DNA of 64,000 nucleotides. It comes from Tetraselmis striata. Lineage: Eukaryota; Chlorophyta; Chlorodendrophyceae; Chlorodendrales; Chlorodendraceae. The translations under genes were made by a program, and so were the position numbers. Below the pieces are notes generated by a model. That model was not told the origin of the DNA and searched no databases. It was given only the letters and a program-made list of their open reading frames with translations. Below, piece by piece: positions 48,583-59,304 of the stretch; within the stretch, counting starts at the first letter, position 1; every line of letters begins with the position of its first letter. The stretch is from NCBI GenBank assembly GCA_006384855.1, contig VCJN01002591.1, forward strand, positions 186,001-250,000. The letters are read 5' to 3'.

Positions 48583-50254
48583 GTCGCTGCCCCTGTGCCT
48601 GACAGAAAGCAGGCTACGAAAGCAAATACGAGTATGCTTCAGCGCCGAGGCACAGAGGTAAGATCGTCAGAGTGGCGGCGCAAGTCGCATTGTCCCTGGT
48701 TGCCTGGTGGGTATGCAAAGCACGTCGGCACAAGTGCGCTTGCTGGCGACGCGATGACAACGGGCGACAATAGATTTTGTTGGTCGCTACTGAGGACCAC
48801 GTCGCTCGCTGCTATAGGTTACAAGGTCGCTCGCTACCTAGCGACTGCCTAGTAAGGATATCGATAGCGCCGACCGATACATGCAACACTGATGGCGGGC
48901 ATACCGAGACGGGCGAAATCAATGCGTGCCGGGCGCAGTAGCACTTTTTTTTCCGTCCCCTTAGACAGGACAGGACCGGGCGCGGCCCACTCAGACGGGA
49001 GTTGCTGCAGACTTCTACAAATGCGTGACCCCGCCTCCAAAACGGGATGCGATATACCGTAGCTAGTGCGGCTTGATGGGAGCACCGCCACGACACATCG
49101 CCACCCATTAATACACCCGCATTAGACGGGATTTTTCTTTCATCAGTAATTTTAACATATGCGCAATATAAAGCAGTACTAAAAGCATTTGTGAAAGGTT
49201 GCCAACAAAAGAGATATAAGCATGAAACCAAAGATCAAGCACGAGGCCAGTGAGCCAAGAACCAAGGAAGAGCCATGGGAACCACGAAGCCACCAAGTCG
49301 CCAAGAAACCAAAGGGTCAAGGGAAACACTGAAAGCCAATAATGAACGACCGGAAAAAACCGGAAGGGGAATTGGAAACCAATGGAAACCACCGCCCATG
49401 GGTAGGCCATCATCCGCGGCAAGTGCGCTTGCAGCCGATGACCCGGGTCATAGCAACACTATAGGTTGACGAGCGACGCGACGCATGCGCATAAGCACCA
49501 TCACGTGCCGCACGCGCCGCCGAGCAAGAACGCTGTCTGCATGTGCCATGTTGACGAGGCAGCAAGGAGAAACGGCAGTAACCATGCATACAAGAGCTGG
49601 CCGGTTTTCCGGCCAGTGTGCGTGTGGCTAGCTTTCGCGAGTCGTTCCGCCAAGAAAGCCTCAGCGTGCGGGGCAGCAAGCGGAACTCCGAGACTGCGAA
49701 GGGAACGAAGCGAAGCACGCCGGTGGCGTTTCGGACACCCTTGTCACACTAGACAAGATTAATGGGCAAGCATATGGCATGTGGGGGACTGTCTCGTCAA
49801 GGGTCTTAATAATGAAGCGTAGTTCATAGAATTATAAGGCCCATCATGCGGAGAGGAAGGGTTTACCGGGGAGGCTTTAAAATTTTGGCGATGAACGCCT
49901 AGAATAGCGACTTTGGCACGGCATGGCTGCCCTTATTAACGGGATATGGACTAACAATTATAATAGGAACCGTGTCCCGCCCCGGCCACAGCAAACGGCT
50001 TAAAAATATTAGCATGTAAAACGGTACCGGGATAAAGTACCTCGGATTTGGTCATTCACTCATTCTACTCTATGGAGTTACGGCAGATGGAATACCGGAT
50101 ACCAGTCGAAACATTCGCGCATACGTAGCATAGATTTTAAGCTTGGGGCTCTCTGTCGTATGGGCCCGGAGTGTCGCTGTTCTGCGGGAGGGACGGGCAC
50201 TGACAAGGTGTCTTGAGGTCCGTACCATGGATGGGCTTCAGTCGGTTTTCCCGT
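48583..50254. other. Spacer, no gene seen
   Basis: It contains a poly-T plus CCGTCCCC tail motif (48947-48962) and a purine-rich stretch (49215-49390) whose antisense reads as a hydrophobic 104-codon ORF, judged an artefact. There is no recognisable coding or RNA gene. Confidence 0.4.
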
Positions 50255-50465
50255 AGTGCAGCCTGCAATTAACTACAGAAGGTTGCACTGAAGCCTACAA
50301 GCTGCAGCTCTCAGTGCAACCTTTCGTGCAACTTTCAGTGCAGCCTTTAGGTGAAGCCTTCAATGGTTGCAACATGCAGTGAAGCTTTCAGTGCAGCATT
50401 CGGTGCAACCTACGCTTAGATGAAGCCTTCAAGGGCTGCAACATTTAGTGCAACATGCAGTGCTT
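50255..50465. repeat. Degenerate TTCAGTGCAGCC/GGTTGCAAC repeat cluster
   Basis: Motifs GTGCAGCCT, GTGCAACCTT, GAAGCCTTCAA and CTGCAACAT recur a dozen times in 210 bp. The organisation resembles the subterminal GTGCAG-rich ends of the hAT element at 253-2783, though the sequences are not the same. Confidence 0.55.
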
Positions 50466-51377
50466 AGCATATCACAGCATACGTGTGTGCAATGTGTAGC
50501 ATGGTGCATGCGAAATGTGATGCAATGGGACCATAACTTGTGCGATAATATTGTAATCGTACATACGCCGTCGTCATCCCCCAATCAAGACTATTGCGCC
50601 TCTTTGTTGAGGCTGCTCCTGGGTTGTCTCGGTGGCGGCGGCGGCAATGTTGGTTGCGCCGGCGCGGCCGGTGATGGGGCCGCTGGTGGCAGCGGCGGTG
50701 CCGCTGGCGTCCGACATGGCGCCGCCCGGCGGCACCGCCGCTGCTCGCATCCGGCATGGCGTTGTCGTTCCGAGCATGGTTGCTGTCCTCGCGGCATGGA
50801 GTAACCGAGGCCGCTCGCCTCTTGCCCAGTAGCGTGGCGCGCGCCCATCCCCACGACGCGGAGGCGTGGGAATAAGTTATGGTGAGGTTGTGGGTGGGCT
50901 CCCGCACAAAGCATTGTCCAGGCAAAACCACTCAAGATCTTAACAAAAGCATTGTCCAGCCATCATATTTGCAAGAAGTCGAACTCCTAAACCAACTCCA
51001 TCCTCGGAAACAGTTAGATACTAATTATAGAACAGCTAAGAATGGGGCTAAAGCAAATGGTGCTCCTTTTGGTAATAGAAAGCTAAAAAAATGTAACCCG
51101 TGTGTTTTGAATCCAATAATAGTGTTCATAAAAAATAATGATAGGGACAAAAATAAATCGATGTGACCTTCGATGGCGGCGGCGGGGTAAACGGATATGT
51201 TGGTGCATGTGTCACTAGGCTCCCGCACCACTTCGTAATTACACTGTAATACCTTGTACTCATCATGTAATCATAATAGTAGTATGAAGTAACTTGACAG
51301 TTGAATCAGCGATGCGTCGATTTTTCAGAAAATTTTAAAAGAACGGGTTCTATATCACTGGCCTACATTTCCATGAA
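50466..51377. other. GC-rich then AT-rich spacer
   Basis: A GC-rich island (50600-50830) has Ala/Thr-rich ORFs on both strands (for example MSDASGTAAATSGPITGRAG on minus), which could be the N-terminus of a transposase or a chance ORF. An AT-rich part follows with nothing recognisable. Confidence 0.35.
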
Positions 51378-51580
51378 TTGCATTGCCAGCGCTTTGAAGT
51401 CCAAGCAGCGAGCGTTTGCATTGCCAGCGCTTTGAAGTACCAGAGTTTTTTTTTCCATTACGAGCAGCGAGTAGCGAGTACCAGTACTAGGAATACCAGC
51501 AGCGAGCGTTCGCATTGCCAGCGCTTTGAAGCAGTCGCTACTAGAGTTTTTTTTCCGTTACCAGCAGCGAGTCATGCACT
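51378..51580. repeat. Interspersed short repeat: GCATTGCCAGCGCTTTGAAG ... CAGCGAG
   Basis: GCATTGCCAGCGCTTTGAAG occurs three times (about 51380, 51419 and 51511). Each is linked to AGCAGCGAGCG-like motifs, and two are followed by poly-T plus CC(A/G)TTAC. Confidence 0.8.
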
Positions 51581-51661
51581 GTCCCGGGGGCGGGAAAAAA
51601 AAACCACTACTAGTACCTCCCAACCGTGAGATCGTAATCGGACGGCTGTGTAATTAAGGAC

Positions 51662-51698
51662 CGTGGGCGGGTGGGCGGGTGGGCGGGTGGGTGGGTGG
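51662..51698. repeat. (GTGGGCGG)n G-quadruplex-prone minisatellite
   Basis: GTGGGCGGGTGGGCGGG-type units, with eight or more G triplets separated by single C or T. This is an ideal pattern for a G-quadruplex. Confidence 0.85.
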
Positions 51699-52110
51699 AT
51701 TACAGTAATTAGTAGTACATTCCAGTAGATAAGCGCTGTAGTCATGCACCTATAGGCCCGATCCGCTGCACTTTACGGGTACCCGTACGGCAATAAAGCT
51801 CACCGCCGAAAAATCGACGCTTCGCTGGATAAGACACTCGTCTGTAGTCATTCCGTGACATACTCGTAAATTGCATCAGGCGCATATCACTCATCATCAC
51901 GACGCTATATCCGCGTAGGACTATTCTTGAATCTGCCTCTAGAAGCCCGACAATCTCGCTGCGCCCTATTTGGCCTAATCCGCGATAGCGCGCGCGGCAG
52001 TGGGCGGCGAGGCGCGTGGCAGCGGGCGGGCGGAATAAATTATTTACATCCGGTTTCGGCCGGGACCGCCACGCGGCGGCCGGTTTGCTGCGCGCGGGTG
52101 CCGGCAGTGG
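51699..52110. other. Spacer, no gene seen
   Basis: Short ORFs only. The right part is the GC-rich 3' flank of the minus-strand ORF that follows. Confidence 0.35.
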
Positions 52111-52503
52111 CTACGGGGGCCCGGCCCGCGACCCGAACGCCCCACCGCCCGCCCTGGCCCCCTCACCACCCCGGCCCCGGGCCGACACTCCAGCCGCCGG
52201 CTTGGCGGGCTGCTTGGCCTTCTTGGCCGGGGGCTCCGGGCTGCTGCCCTCGGCGACGTTGTCGCCTGGGACGGCTTGCGTGGCGGCCATGTTCTTGACC
52301 GCGTTGGTGTTGTGCTTGATGATGCCGCACGCCCTCTTCTGTTGCTGCGCCAGCACGCCCACCAAGCCGTGGAGCTTTGGCGACGCAGCGGTGCCCGCCA
52401 GCGGCCGCGACACGACCTTGTTGCCCCGAACACTCGATACGATCGGAGTACCTACAAACGTAGGGACTGCGCGGGGGTCTGACACAACAACTGCGAAAGT
52501 CAT
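52111..52503 (-). CDS. Hypothetical Ala/Lys/Pro-rich protein or exon
   Basis: A 130-codon minus-strand frame starts MTFAVVVSDPRAVPTFVG. Its centre is balanced (LHGLVGVLAQQQKRACGIIK, then HNTNAVKNMAATQAVPGDNV) and it ends in a basic, low-complexity tail (PAKKAKQPAKPAAG). A donor-like CGCCGCAG|GTGAGT near 52575 and an acceptor-like TGTGTCAG at about 52484 suggest it may be the last exon of a two-exon gene. No family is recognised; the basic tail could be a nuclear signal. It may equally be part of a decayed element. Confidence 0.3.
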   Translation of the reverse strand: MTFAVVVSDPRAVPTFVGTPIVSSVRGNKVVSRPLAGTAASPKLHGLVGVLAQQQKRACGIIKHNTNAVKNMAATQAVPGDNVAEGSSPEPPAKKAKQPAKPAAGVSARGRGGEGARAGGGAFGSRAGPP

Positions 52504-52609
52504 TATGCGGGTTGATTGCTTGTTGCGGCGATTGCTATGTAATCGAACAAGTGCGAAAACAAACGCAACTCACCTGCGGCGTCACATCGCAGACCTCGAG
52601 CTAGCCTAA

Positions 52610-53690
52610 GGAATCCCCGTCTGAGTGTCGCGTGGCTAGCATTCGTCAAAAACAGCTGACATCACCGCCTTGTCCTCTAGAGCAACATCAAAAAGTAACG
52701 CAGCACGGGGCGGTCAACGCCTGTGAGATTCTAATCCTCTACGCAGTCATGTCACCCACCCGCCGACTCACTATACCTTTCAGGATGGCCTCCTGCCCCG
52801 GGCTGGTGGGAGTATGGCATGGACCGTCGACGGAGGCGTTTTTTCTGAACGCCTATGCCCATGTGAGATCCCCTGGGGGGGGGGGGGGGGGGGGGCTATG
52901 TTACTGGGTTCAAGATCTGGGCACGCGTCACGTCGGGTACGGACGAGGTAAAATACAGCGTCCGAGACGACACCCTCATCGGACACCTGACAACCATGAT
53001 GGAGGGTGTTGGGGGACGAGCAGCTACGGTACTGTCTAGCGAGTGTGCGTCAGGTAGGCGCAGCTGCTTTCTGAAATAAACAAGTCCGGCGCCGCACCTA
53101 GACGACTCGAGCTCCCCGCGAGGCGTATTAATATCATACATATTATATCACTAGGCAAATATTATATTGTAATGTTCATGTATGAATATATATTATATGT
53201 ATCAACATGTTATAACGATAATAACATTGTATATAATATTTTATAATATAATATAATGTATATTTTAATATTCTTATATAATAATATATTACTATATAGT
53301 ATATTTAAGATATATAATATGTAACTGTATAATATAATTATATAGTTACATATTATAACTCAGATCGTAGTAGTACTGTAGTGCGAGAACCCGGCTTGCT
53401 GCGTATCCAAAGCGTAATATCCGCGTAATTGTGTTCAGCCCTGAGCCATATCCCGTATGGCGACCGTATTTAGCGTGTATGTAAATGAGGGCACACGTGC
53501 CCTCATTTGCCACAGACGTGCTCGAGGTTCGTACTTCGCCCGTAACTACCCCTTAACGGGGAAGGGTCCCATAATGAGCTTGTAATTCGACGGTACGCGT
53601 CTACACAAGCCGAAACAGTAATGAGACAAGCGACTGACTATCCCTATACGACGGGGCTGCCAAACGGCGTATAGTGCCGCAAGAGGCCGG
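52610..53690. other. Spacer with a long AT-rich tract
   Basis: A G run lies at about 52877-52894. From 53130 to 53365 the DNA is almost pure A/T with ATAATATATT motifs. No gene is seen. Confidence 0.45.
53130..53365. repeat. AT-rich low-complexity tract
   Basis: About 235 bp of degenerate ATAATATA/TATAATAT sequence, unlike the GC-rich surroundings. Confidence 0.8.
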
Positions 53691-54197
53691 TTGGTACACG
53701 GTGCAACAAAATTGTCGGCTTCTCCTAGCTACCGGTACCGAACCCAAATCTCGGTACTCTATCAGCACCCACCCGCCGCCGGCATCACCCAGCGTTACTT
53801 ACCATCCACGGTTCCTCGCCTCGTTCAGTATGGCCAACCAGCTGCCCGCATCGTACGACAGCGTCCCAGGACATCGTCAGACATGAAGTTCAACCGTTAC
53901 CTCGACCGGCAATTGGTCGTGAGGGGGTGCACCCATCTCGAGCCAGGGTGGTTAACAACCCGCAGGAGCGACACCAAACTGTATACCTCTCTCGACAAGG
54001 AACAGACATGGCCGGGCATCCACACCGTTGGGGCAGAGGCTCTCCGGAGCTGGAAGTTCTTCATCTTCAACGCGCCGGACGATGCCCGGGTTTGTGATGG
54101 AGACATGTTTAATAGCGAAGTCGACGGGATATGGCTCGCTGCGGCGCGGGATCAGCTGTTCCGCGCCTTCGAAGTGTGCACCGAGGGAAACCACTAG
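53691..54197 (+). CDS. Hypothetical ORF, possibly element-derived
   Basis: A 168-codon plus-strand frame whose second half looks protein-like (MKFNRYLDRQLVVRGCTHLE, then WKFFIFNAPDDARVCDGDMF, then AAARDQLFRAFEVC). No domain is recognised. An overlapping frame continues downstream to about 54609. It precedes an LTR element by 460 bp and lies in a repeat-rich tract, so an element origin is likely. Confidence 0.25.
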   Translation: MVHGATKLSASPSYRYRTQISVLYQHPPAAGITQRYLPSTVPRLVQYGQPAARIVRQRPRTSSDMKFNRYLDRQLVVRGCTHLEPGWLTTRRSDTKLYTSLDKEQTWPGIHTVGAEALRSWKFFIFNAPDDARVCDGDMFNSEVDGIWLAAARDQLFRAFEVCTEGNH

Positions 54198-54661
54198 GGA
54201 AACCAAAGCTGCGGGAACCCATTGTCGACCAGTTCAAGTTGTTCACGGCGATGGCGCTCGCGGCGCTACGGCCCTACTTTCCTGCTGCTTCATGTCCAAG
54301 CTGTACATGAACCATCCCCCTGACACGGCGACCAATGTGCGCATTCTCAGAGAGACTGCCAAGAATTGGGAAACCAACGTGGTGGGTGGCATCGTCCCCG
54401 ATTACCCGCACCCGGCAAGTGCAGAAGCTGGCCCGAGCGACGCACTCCCTCGCGTGCATGCTGCCGAGCCGCAGCCGGCCTCGACAGGGGCGCCGCGAGT
54501 CGCCAAGGTGGATTGGCCCCGCTGCACCGTATTGCCACTGCGCACCTGTTACTTTTACGGTTCGCTGATTGAGTCGCCATCGCACGTTGGCCCCCGCAGA
54601 CCGCGATAAACGCGAAAGCTGGCTCGAGCAATGTGCCCCCTCGCCCGCAACAAAGCAAGAC

Positions 54662-54887
54662 TGTTGGAATCTGCCCGATACCCTAGCACCGGCCGATACC
54701 CTAGCACCGGCCGGGCACATGTCCCGCGCGCCTTTGCGCGCGCGTGCCTGTCTCCCGGCCCGCCGGGGGCTCTGCTTTGACTCTCTTCCTGTCCACAGTC
54801 CCCGCAGCTCGAGCCCGGCTCGCTGCTCCCACTGTAAGATGCTCCGAGCACTTCCACTCACCATCACCTCCGCGGTTGAGCCGTTTA
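54662..54887. repeat. 5' LTR
   Basis: 226 bp, matching 56056-56281 almost perfectly. It contains an internal doubled GATACCCTAGCACCGGCC motif. Confidence 0.75.
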
Positions 54888-55071
54888 GGTTATGGGCCCT
54901 CACACGTCACGTGGGCGCGAGCGGGGTACAGGGAGAAGTCCGTGCGTTCGGCGCACGTCCGGAGTCGTTCGAAAAACGGCCGAGGCGGCTGCCACAAGGG
55001 CGCCGAAAACTAGCCCGCAAGGGGCGAGGGATGCACGCTGAGCCTCCGGGGCCAGTACACAACCCTCCCGA

Positions 55072-55195
55072 CACCGTATCGGGGTTCCGCCTACCGGCCC
55101 GAGTGAGACAGCCTCCGGGGCTGCGCTCAACATACCGTATCGGGGTTCCGCCTACCGGCCCGAGAGAGCCAGCCTCCGGGGCTGCGCTCAACAGA
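55072..55195. repeat. Two-unit tandem repeat inside the LTR element
   Basis: A unit of about 62 bp starting ACCGTATCGGGGTTCCGCC is repeated once with few changes. Confidence 0.75.
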
Positions 55196-56055
55196 CAAGT
55201 CCCCGGGACTTTGTCGAACCACTGCTGTACTTAGCTTTTAGATTCAAACTTCAAAAATAGAATTCGAAAACACACCTTGCGTCGAGCCACGCAGTCACAC
55301 GTCGTGGTTCCACTAGCAATACCGGAGGCATACGGCGAAACGACCTGCGAGCCCGCTGGTGGCTTTTGCTTACTGGAGGGACCGCCGGACGACCGTCGCG
55401 GAGCTGCTGTGCGGACCCTTGGACCACGGACAGCGATAACGCAGTGGAGCGTTTCAGCGGAGCGCGTCGTTTCCCAGCCATCCAAGATCGGCGCAGCGAG
55501 AACCACACGCGAACCGCCCAGGCGCCTACCTACCCAGGTCCCGCCTATAACGTCCTGCCTGCCACCTTCGACGGAGTGAACGACCATTGTGGTGGTGCTG
55601 GCTACTCGCCGACCGCGCGTATGGGGCTAGCAACTGCGAGGCGGCACTGCTACTGGGTGCCAGCAGCTCAGCTACGAGCAGCCCGCCCCCGTGCCGCCCC
55701 GCCTGCGCGTTGGCTACCAGCAGCTCGTGCTCAGCAGCCCCCCCGCTCGCGGAGAGGCTGCCAGAAGCATCTTGCGGAGCGCACTGCCCGGCATCGCACA
55801 GGGCACGAGGATGACGCCCTCGCGGCCTCATCACCAGCCAGCTCCGGCTCGCCAGCTCCACAGTGGGGCGACAGTACAGCATGGAGCAGTGCACGCGGAA
55901 GCGCGTTGCCCGGAAGCTATCAAGGATGTATAGAGTAGTCGCTATTAATTACTGCTGCTGTTCAGTACTGTAGTATTAGCGCCAGATTCCGAATATTGTT
56001 CCAATTGCACACAGCGGTCAAGCGGAGATGACCCCCGTGTACAATTGAGGGGGGC

Positions 56056-56281
56056 TGTTGGAATCTGCCCGATACCCTAGCACCGGCCAATACCCTAGCA
56101 CCGGCCGGGCACATGTCCCGCGCGCCTTTGCGCGCGCGTGCCTGTCTCCCGGCCCGCCGGGGGCTCTGCTTTGACTCTCTTCCTGTCCACAGTCCCCGCA
56201 GCTCGAGCCCGGCTCGCTGCTCCCACTGTAAGATGCTCCGAGCACTTCCACTCACCATCACCTCCGCGGTTGAGCCGTTTA
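56056..56281. repeat. 3' LTR
   Basis: 226 bp, preceded by a polypurine tract and followed by the AAGAC target duplication. Confidence 0.75.
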
Positions 56282-57926
56282 AAGACTGCAGAGCTGCTCG
56301 CCAAAATTACAAAGCAGAAGGTGCGTACATGCTTTGTGCCTTCGCCCCTCACTCTTCATTTTAAGCAGTAGGTAAGACTTGCGCGCTTTGTCAGGGCAAG
56401 AAGGGTTGGGAAAGGCAACCACGCAAGCATAACCCGGCATTTGCGAGCGCTCGGACTACATCCCGTCGTCTCGGGACTGCGGCCAACGGGGACGCGGAGG
56501 ACGACTTTTAGCCTCGGCCGAAAAGTAAGACGACTCAACCTAGCCAGGACCCGCCGGCGCGGAGCCTTCGAGCCCGAGGGTCCCGAATGGCGGGTGACAC
56601 GCCGCTGGCGCCCACTTTTGCGCATACCTCGCGGTCCGCTGGTGGATCATCCGGTCTTCATACAAGCTTACCGGCTCCTCCGCGTTGGGAGCAGAAAGGA
56701 GCACGCAGCCGTCCCCATGCTGAGCGTCTCCTGCCTGAGGCACAGGCGACGGCGGGTAACCCCAGGACCGTGGTAAAGCCGGCTGCAGCCGAAGCGGCTC
56801 AGACACACACACATATGGCCTTGCAAGTGCGTCGATTGCGCGTGCGCCGACGCCGACAGGGGCCGCGCACTCGCGATTTCCCTTTAGGGCAGCCAACATC
56901 GTTGCGCGACATAAGACTACACCTCGGTTGTCTGCTACGACAAATGCTTTCCGTCGAGATCTCGTCGACCCCAGGTCTCGTGTCAGATCAGCTACTCAGG
57001 GTGCCACGACTGCGCCGCCAAGGCAAGAGCCTTTTCTGCAGCGCGCTGTGGGGAACGCCGATTGTTTTAGCTAGGAAGCAGCTCAGCTTCGTAGTCGACG
57101 AAGAACTCGGCATGAAGATGGCGACGTTGCATACTCACTTGCTGCTCACGTGCCCTGACTTCTTCCTTGCCGGCGAGAGGAATCCTCTCCTTCGCATTGG
57201 AGACCGGAGCCAGATGCTCATGCACCTTTCAGGCGAGCGCACCCCTCCCCCCCCCCCCCCCCCCTCCCCCGACGTGGTCCCAATCCAATACATGCATGCT
57301 CGTTTCTTAGTCGAATGGTGACCTTGGTTTGCATGCCCTGAGGACCGCCGCTGCCAAGTGCCCAATTCCCTATAGGAGTCGCTGCGCGTTGTTCTACTGG
57401 ATACGGAAGATGGCCTACATCTCTACAGGGAGCTCCAACATGTCGTTTCGTTACGCGCTGGGTAAGAAGGAAGCACAACACGCGGACGGCACGATTGCGC
57501 CGCGAACAAGCGCACCTCCACAATTCGGGCGTACTGGTACATACGGGTAGTCTCGGGCTCTCGGCCCATCTTCCGCCTATCCGGACGCAACTCAGCATGG
57601 ATACTAATAGCGAGTAAGGATCCTATCAACAGTACCCATGATTGACCGGCAAGGTGAGCATAAAGGCTTCACCATCAAGCGGCACAGTCGCAGTGCACTC
57701 TCAAAGCCCCGCCCTCATCTCTTGTTTATTCAACCCGTGTCTACTGCCACTGTCTTCTCAGCGCGGACGACAGGGCAGTTAGCCATCAACAAGCCAACAC
57801 CCGTCCTTCGCCGAAGCAGCAGAAGGCGAGTTCTCATACTAGGTCTCAGGGGGCAGCGAGTTAGAACCGGACACCAGCGCAAGGCGTTTTCAACAGGTCG
57901 GTCGTGAGACGCAGACTAGTCGTCAT
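56282..57926. other. Repeat-rich spacer with unassigned ORFs
   Basis: Plus-strand open stretches (56441-56776, 56587-57321) are Arg/Pro-rich and show no domain. The later part (VDEELGMKMATLHTHLLLTC) looks somewhat protein-like. A C run lies at about 57246-57265. The region flanking the LTR insertion may be an older element. Confidence 0.3.
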
Positions 57927-58565
57927 GTGGCGGCGCCACGCGGTGCGAGTGAGGCAGAAGTACTGCAAGTGCTAAAGCAGGCGTACGCGCTTGAGCGTCC
58001 GAACTCCGCCCGGCTATACAAAATGCAGAGCGACGCCCTGCCGCCCGAGCCGGAGCCGTCACCCATGTGCAGTTACATCCGCTCTAGCGGGCAGTTTATT
58101 CTGCGGAATCCGGCAGTAATGGCAGCACTTTCGATACTGGCGCACGCGCTATCGTCGGCGGCATCGCTCGAGCGTCCGAACTCCGCCCGGCTATACAAAA
58201 TGCAGAGCGACGCCCTGCCGCCCGAGCCGGAGCCGTCACCCATGTGCAGTTACATCCGCTCTAGCGGGCAGTTTATTCTGCGGAATCCGGCAGTAATGGC
58301 AGCACTTTCGATACTGGCGCACGCGCTATCGTCGGCGGCATCGCTCAAGGTTTCCCGGCAGCGAAGATCGCGAGCTACGCCATCTGGCAGATGCGCATCG
58401 GGTGCACAAAGTGACTGCCCGCAGTTGGAATGGCCCAGGTTATGTGTGGCATTGTTCGCAGCAAGACGCGCCCAGAGACGGAAGGCAGCGCGGAATTCTT
58501 GGCGGATGGGCGGTAGACGGCCTGCTATGCGGTCAGCGCGCGTTGATACAAGTAGTTGCTGTTAA
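57927..58565 (+). other. ORF carrying an exact 59-residue internal duplication
   Basis: An open frame of 213 codons (first codon GTG; no ATG start) contains two identical 59-residue blocks beginning ERPNSARLYKMQSDALPPEP and ending ALSSAASL. The family is not recognised. The duplication keeps the frame, so it does not by itself show whether the ORF is used. Confidence 0.35.
57993..58346. repeat. Perfect 177-bp tandem duplication
   Basis: 57993-58169 and 58170-58346 are identical over the full 177 bp as read here. The length is a multiple of three, so the frame is preserved. Complete identity implies a very recent event or an assembly artefact. Confidence 0.95.
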
Positions 58566-59304
58566 AATACATTCGCAGTATTAATCCGGGGGTCGCTTAC
58601 TTTGTAGCGACTCCCCTTCACAACATCAAAATGTGAATATTTTCCGTGTCCTATGTTCACTTTAGCTTGACATTCAGCCTGCGCTTATTACACTTTCCTG
58701 ATTTCATTCTGGTTTTCAGCATTGCATCTCTTGCAACTGACCTTGCATTTCATTGGCGATGCGCTGGTTCGTGTATTTCTCGCAACATCAGCAGGCTACC
58801 TGCCCATATATATAGAATCTTGCATTGGCACTGTTGAACAATATAGCTAGGCTGTTATTGGACGACTGAAACTTGCATGCTGGACGAGCTGAGTGTGCTT
58901 GCTTGCTTTCGTGCGCGTGCGTGTATGTCGGGGGGCGTTTAAAGTAATAAGGCACGCATCCTCGGAAAGTTCATAGATTCTATATGCAGTATACTACTCC
59001 AAGCCACTCCATAAGGCCACAAAGCGCAGAAATGCGACGACTACAGAAATGATCAGCTGCTACTGGGTTTTAGTGGCCTAAAGCCCTAAACCCTAAAACC
59101 CCTAAGAAACCCTAAAGCTGCGAGTGGGACCTCTCGCGCTGTGCGCGGGTGGATTTTGGGCTGAAATAATGCGCGCGTACAAACGCGTCCCGCCGCCGCC
59201 GCGACGCGCCCGAGCACCAGCACCCCAGTAGTGCGCGCGCCTGCGGCGGTATATCTGATGTAGGTGTGAATTACAAAAACGCAGTAACAAATCCACCTAC
59301 TACT
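58566..59304. other. Spacer with interstitial telomere-like repeats
   Basis: The AT-richer first part has no gene. CCCTAAA units (AAACCCTAAAACCCCTAAGA) lie at 59083-59118. The last dinucleotide (59304-59305, TA) flanks the following TIR element. Confidence 0.45.

Larger units (their letters stand above)
54662..56281. mobile_element. Short LTR retrotransposon, Copia-like, non-autonomous (TRIM-like)
   Basis: Two 226-bp direct repeats (54662-54887 and 56056-56281) begin TGTTGGAATC and end CCGTTTA. They are flanked by a 5-bp target duplication AAGAC (54657-54661, 56282-56286). A purine-rich tract (GAGGGGGGC) abuts the 3' repeat, as in LTR elements. The internal part is only 1168 bp and shows no recognisable gag or pol, so the element must have depended on others. 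The LTRs are nearly identical, which indicates a recent insertion. Copia-like is inferred from the TGTTGGAA start and the 5-bp duplication. Confidence 0.72.

Noticed and set aside
49108-49422. A 104-codon hydrophobic minus-strand ORF resembling a membrane protein
   Set aside because: It is the antisense of a purine-rich low-complexity stretch (CCAAG/ACCAA repeats), which always yields Phe/Trp/Leu-rich products.
51378-51580. CRISPR-like array
   Set aside because: Only three repeats with uneven spacing and degenerate flanks, in intron-bearing eukaryotic DNA, with no cas genes.
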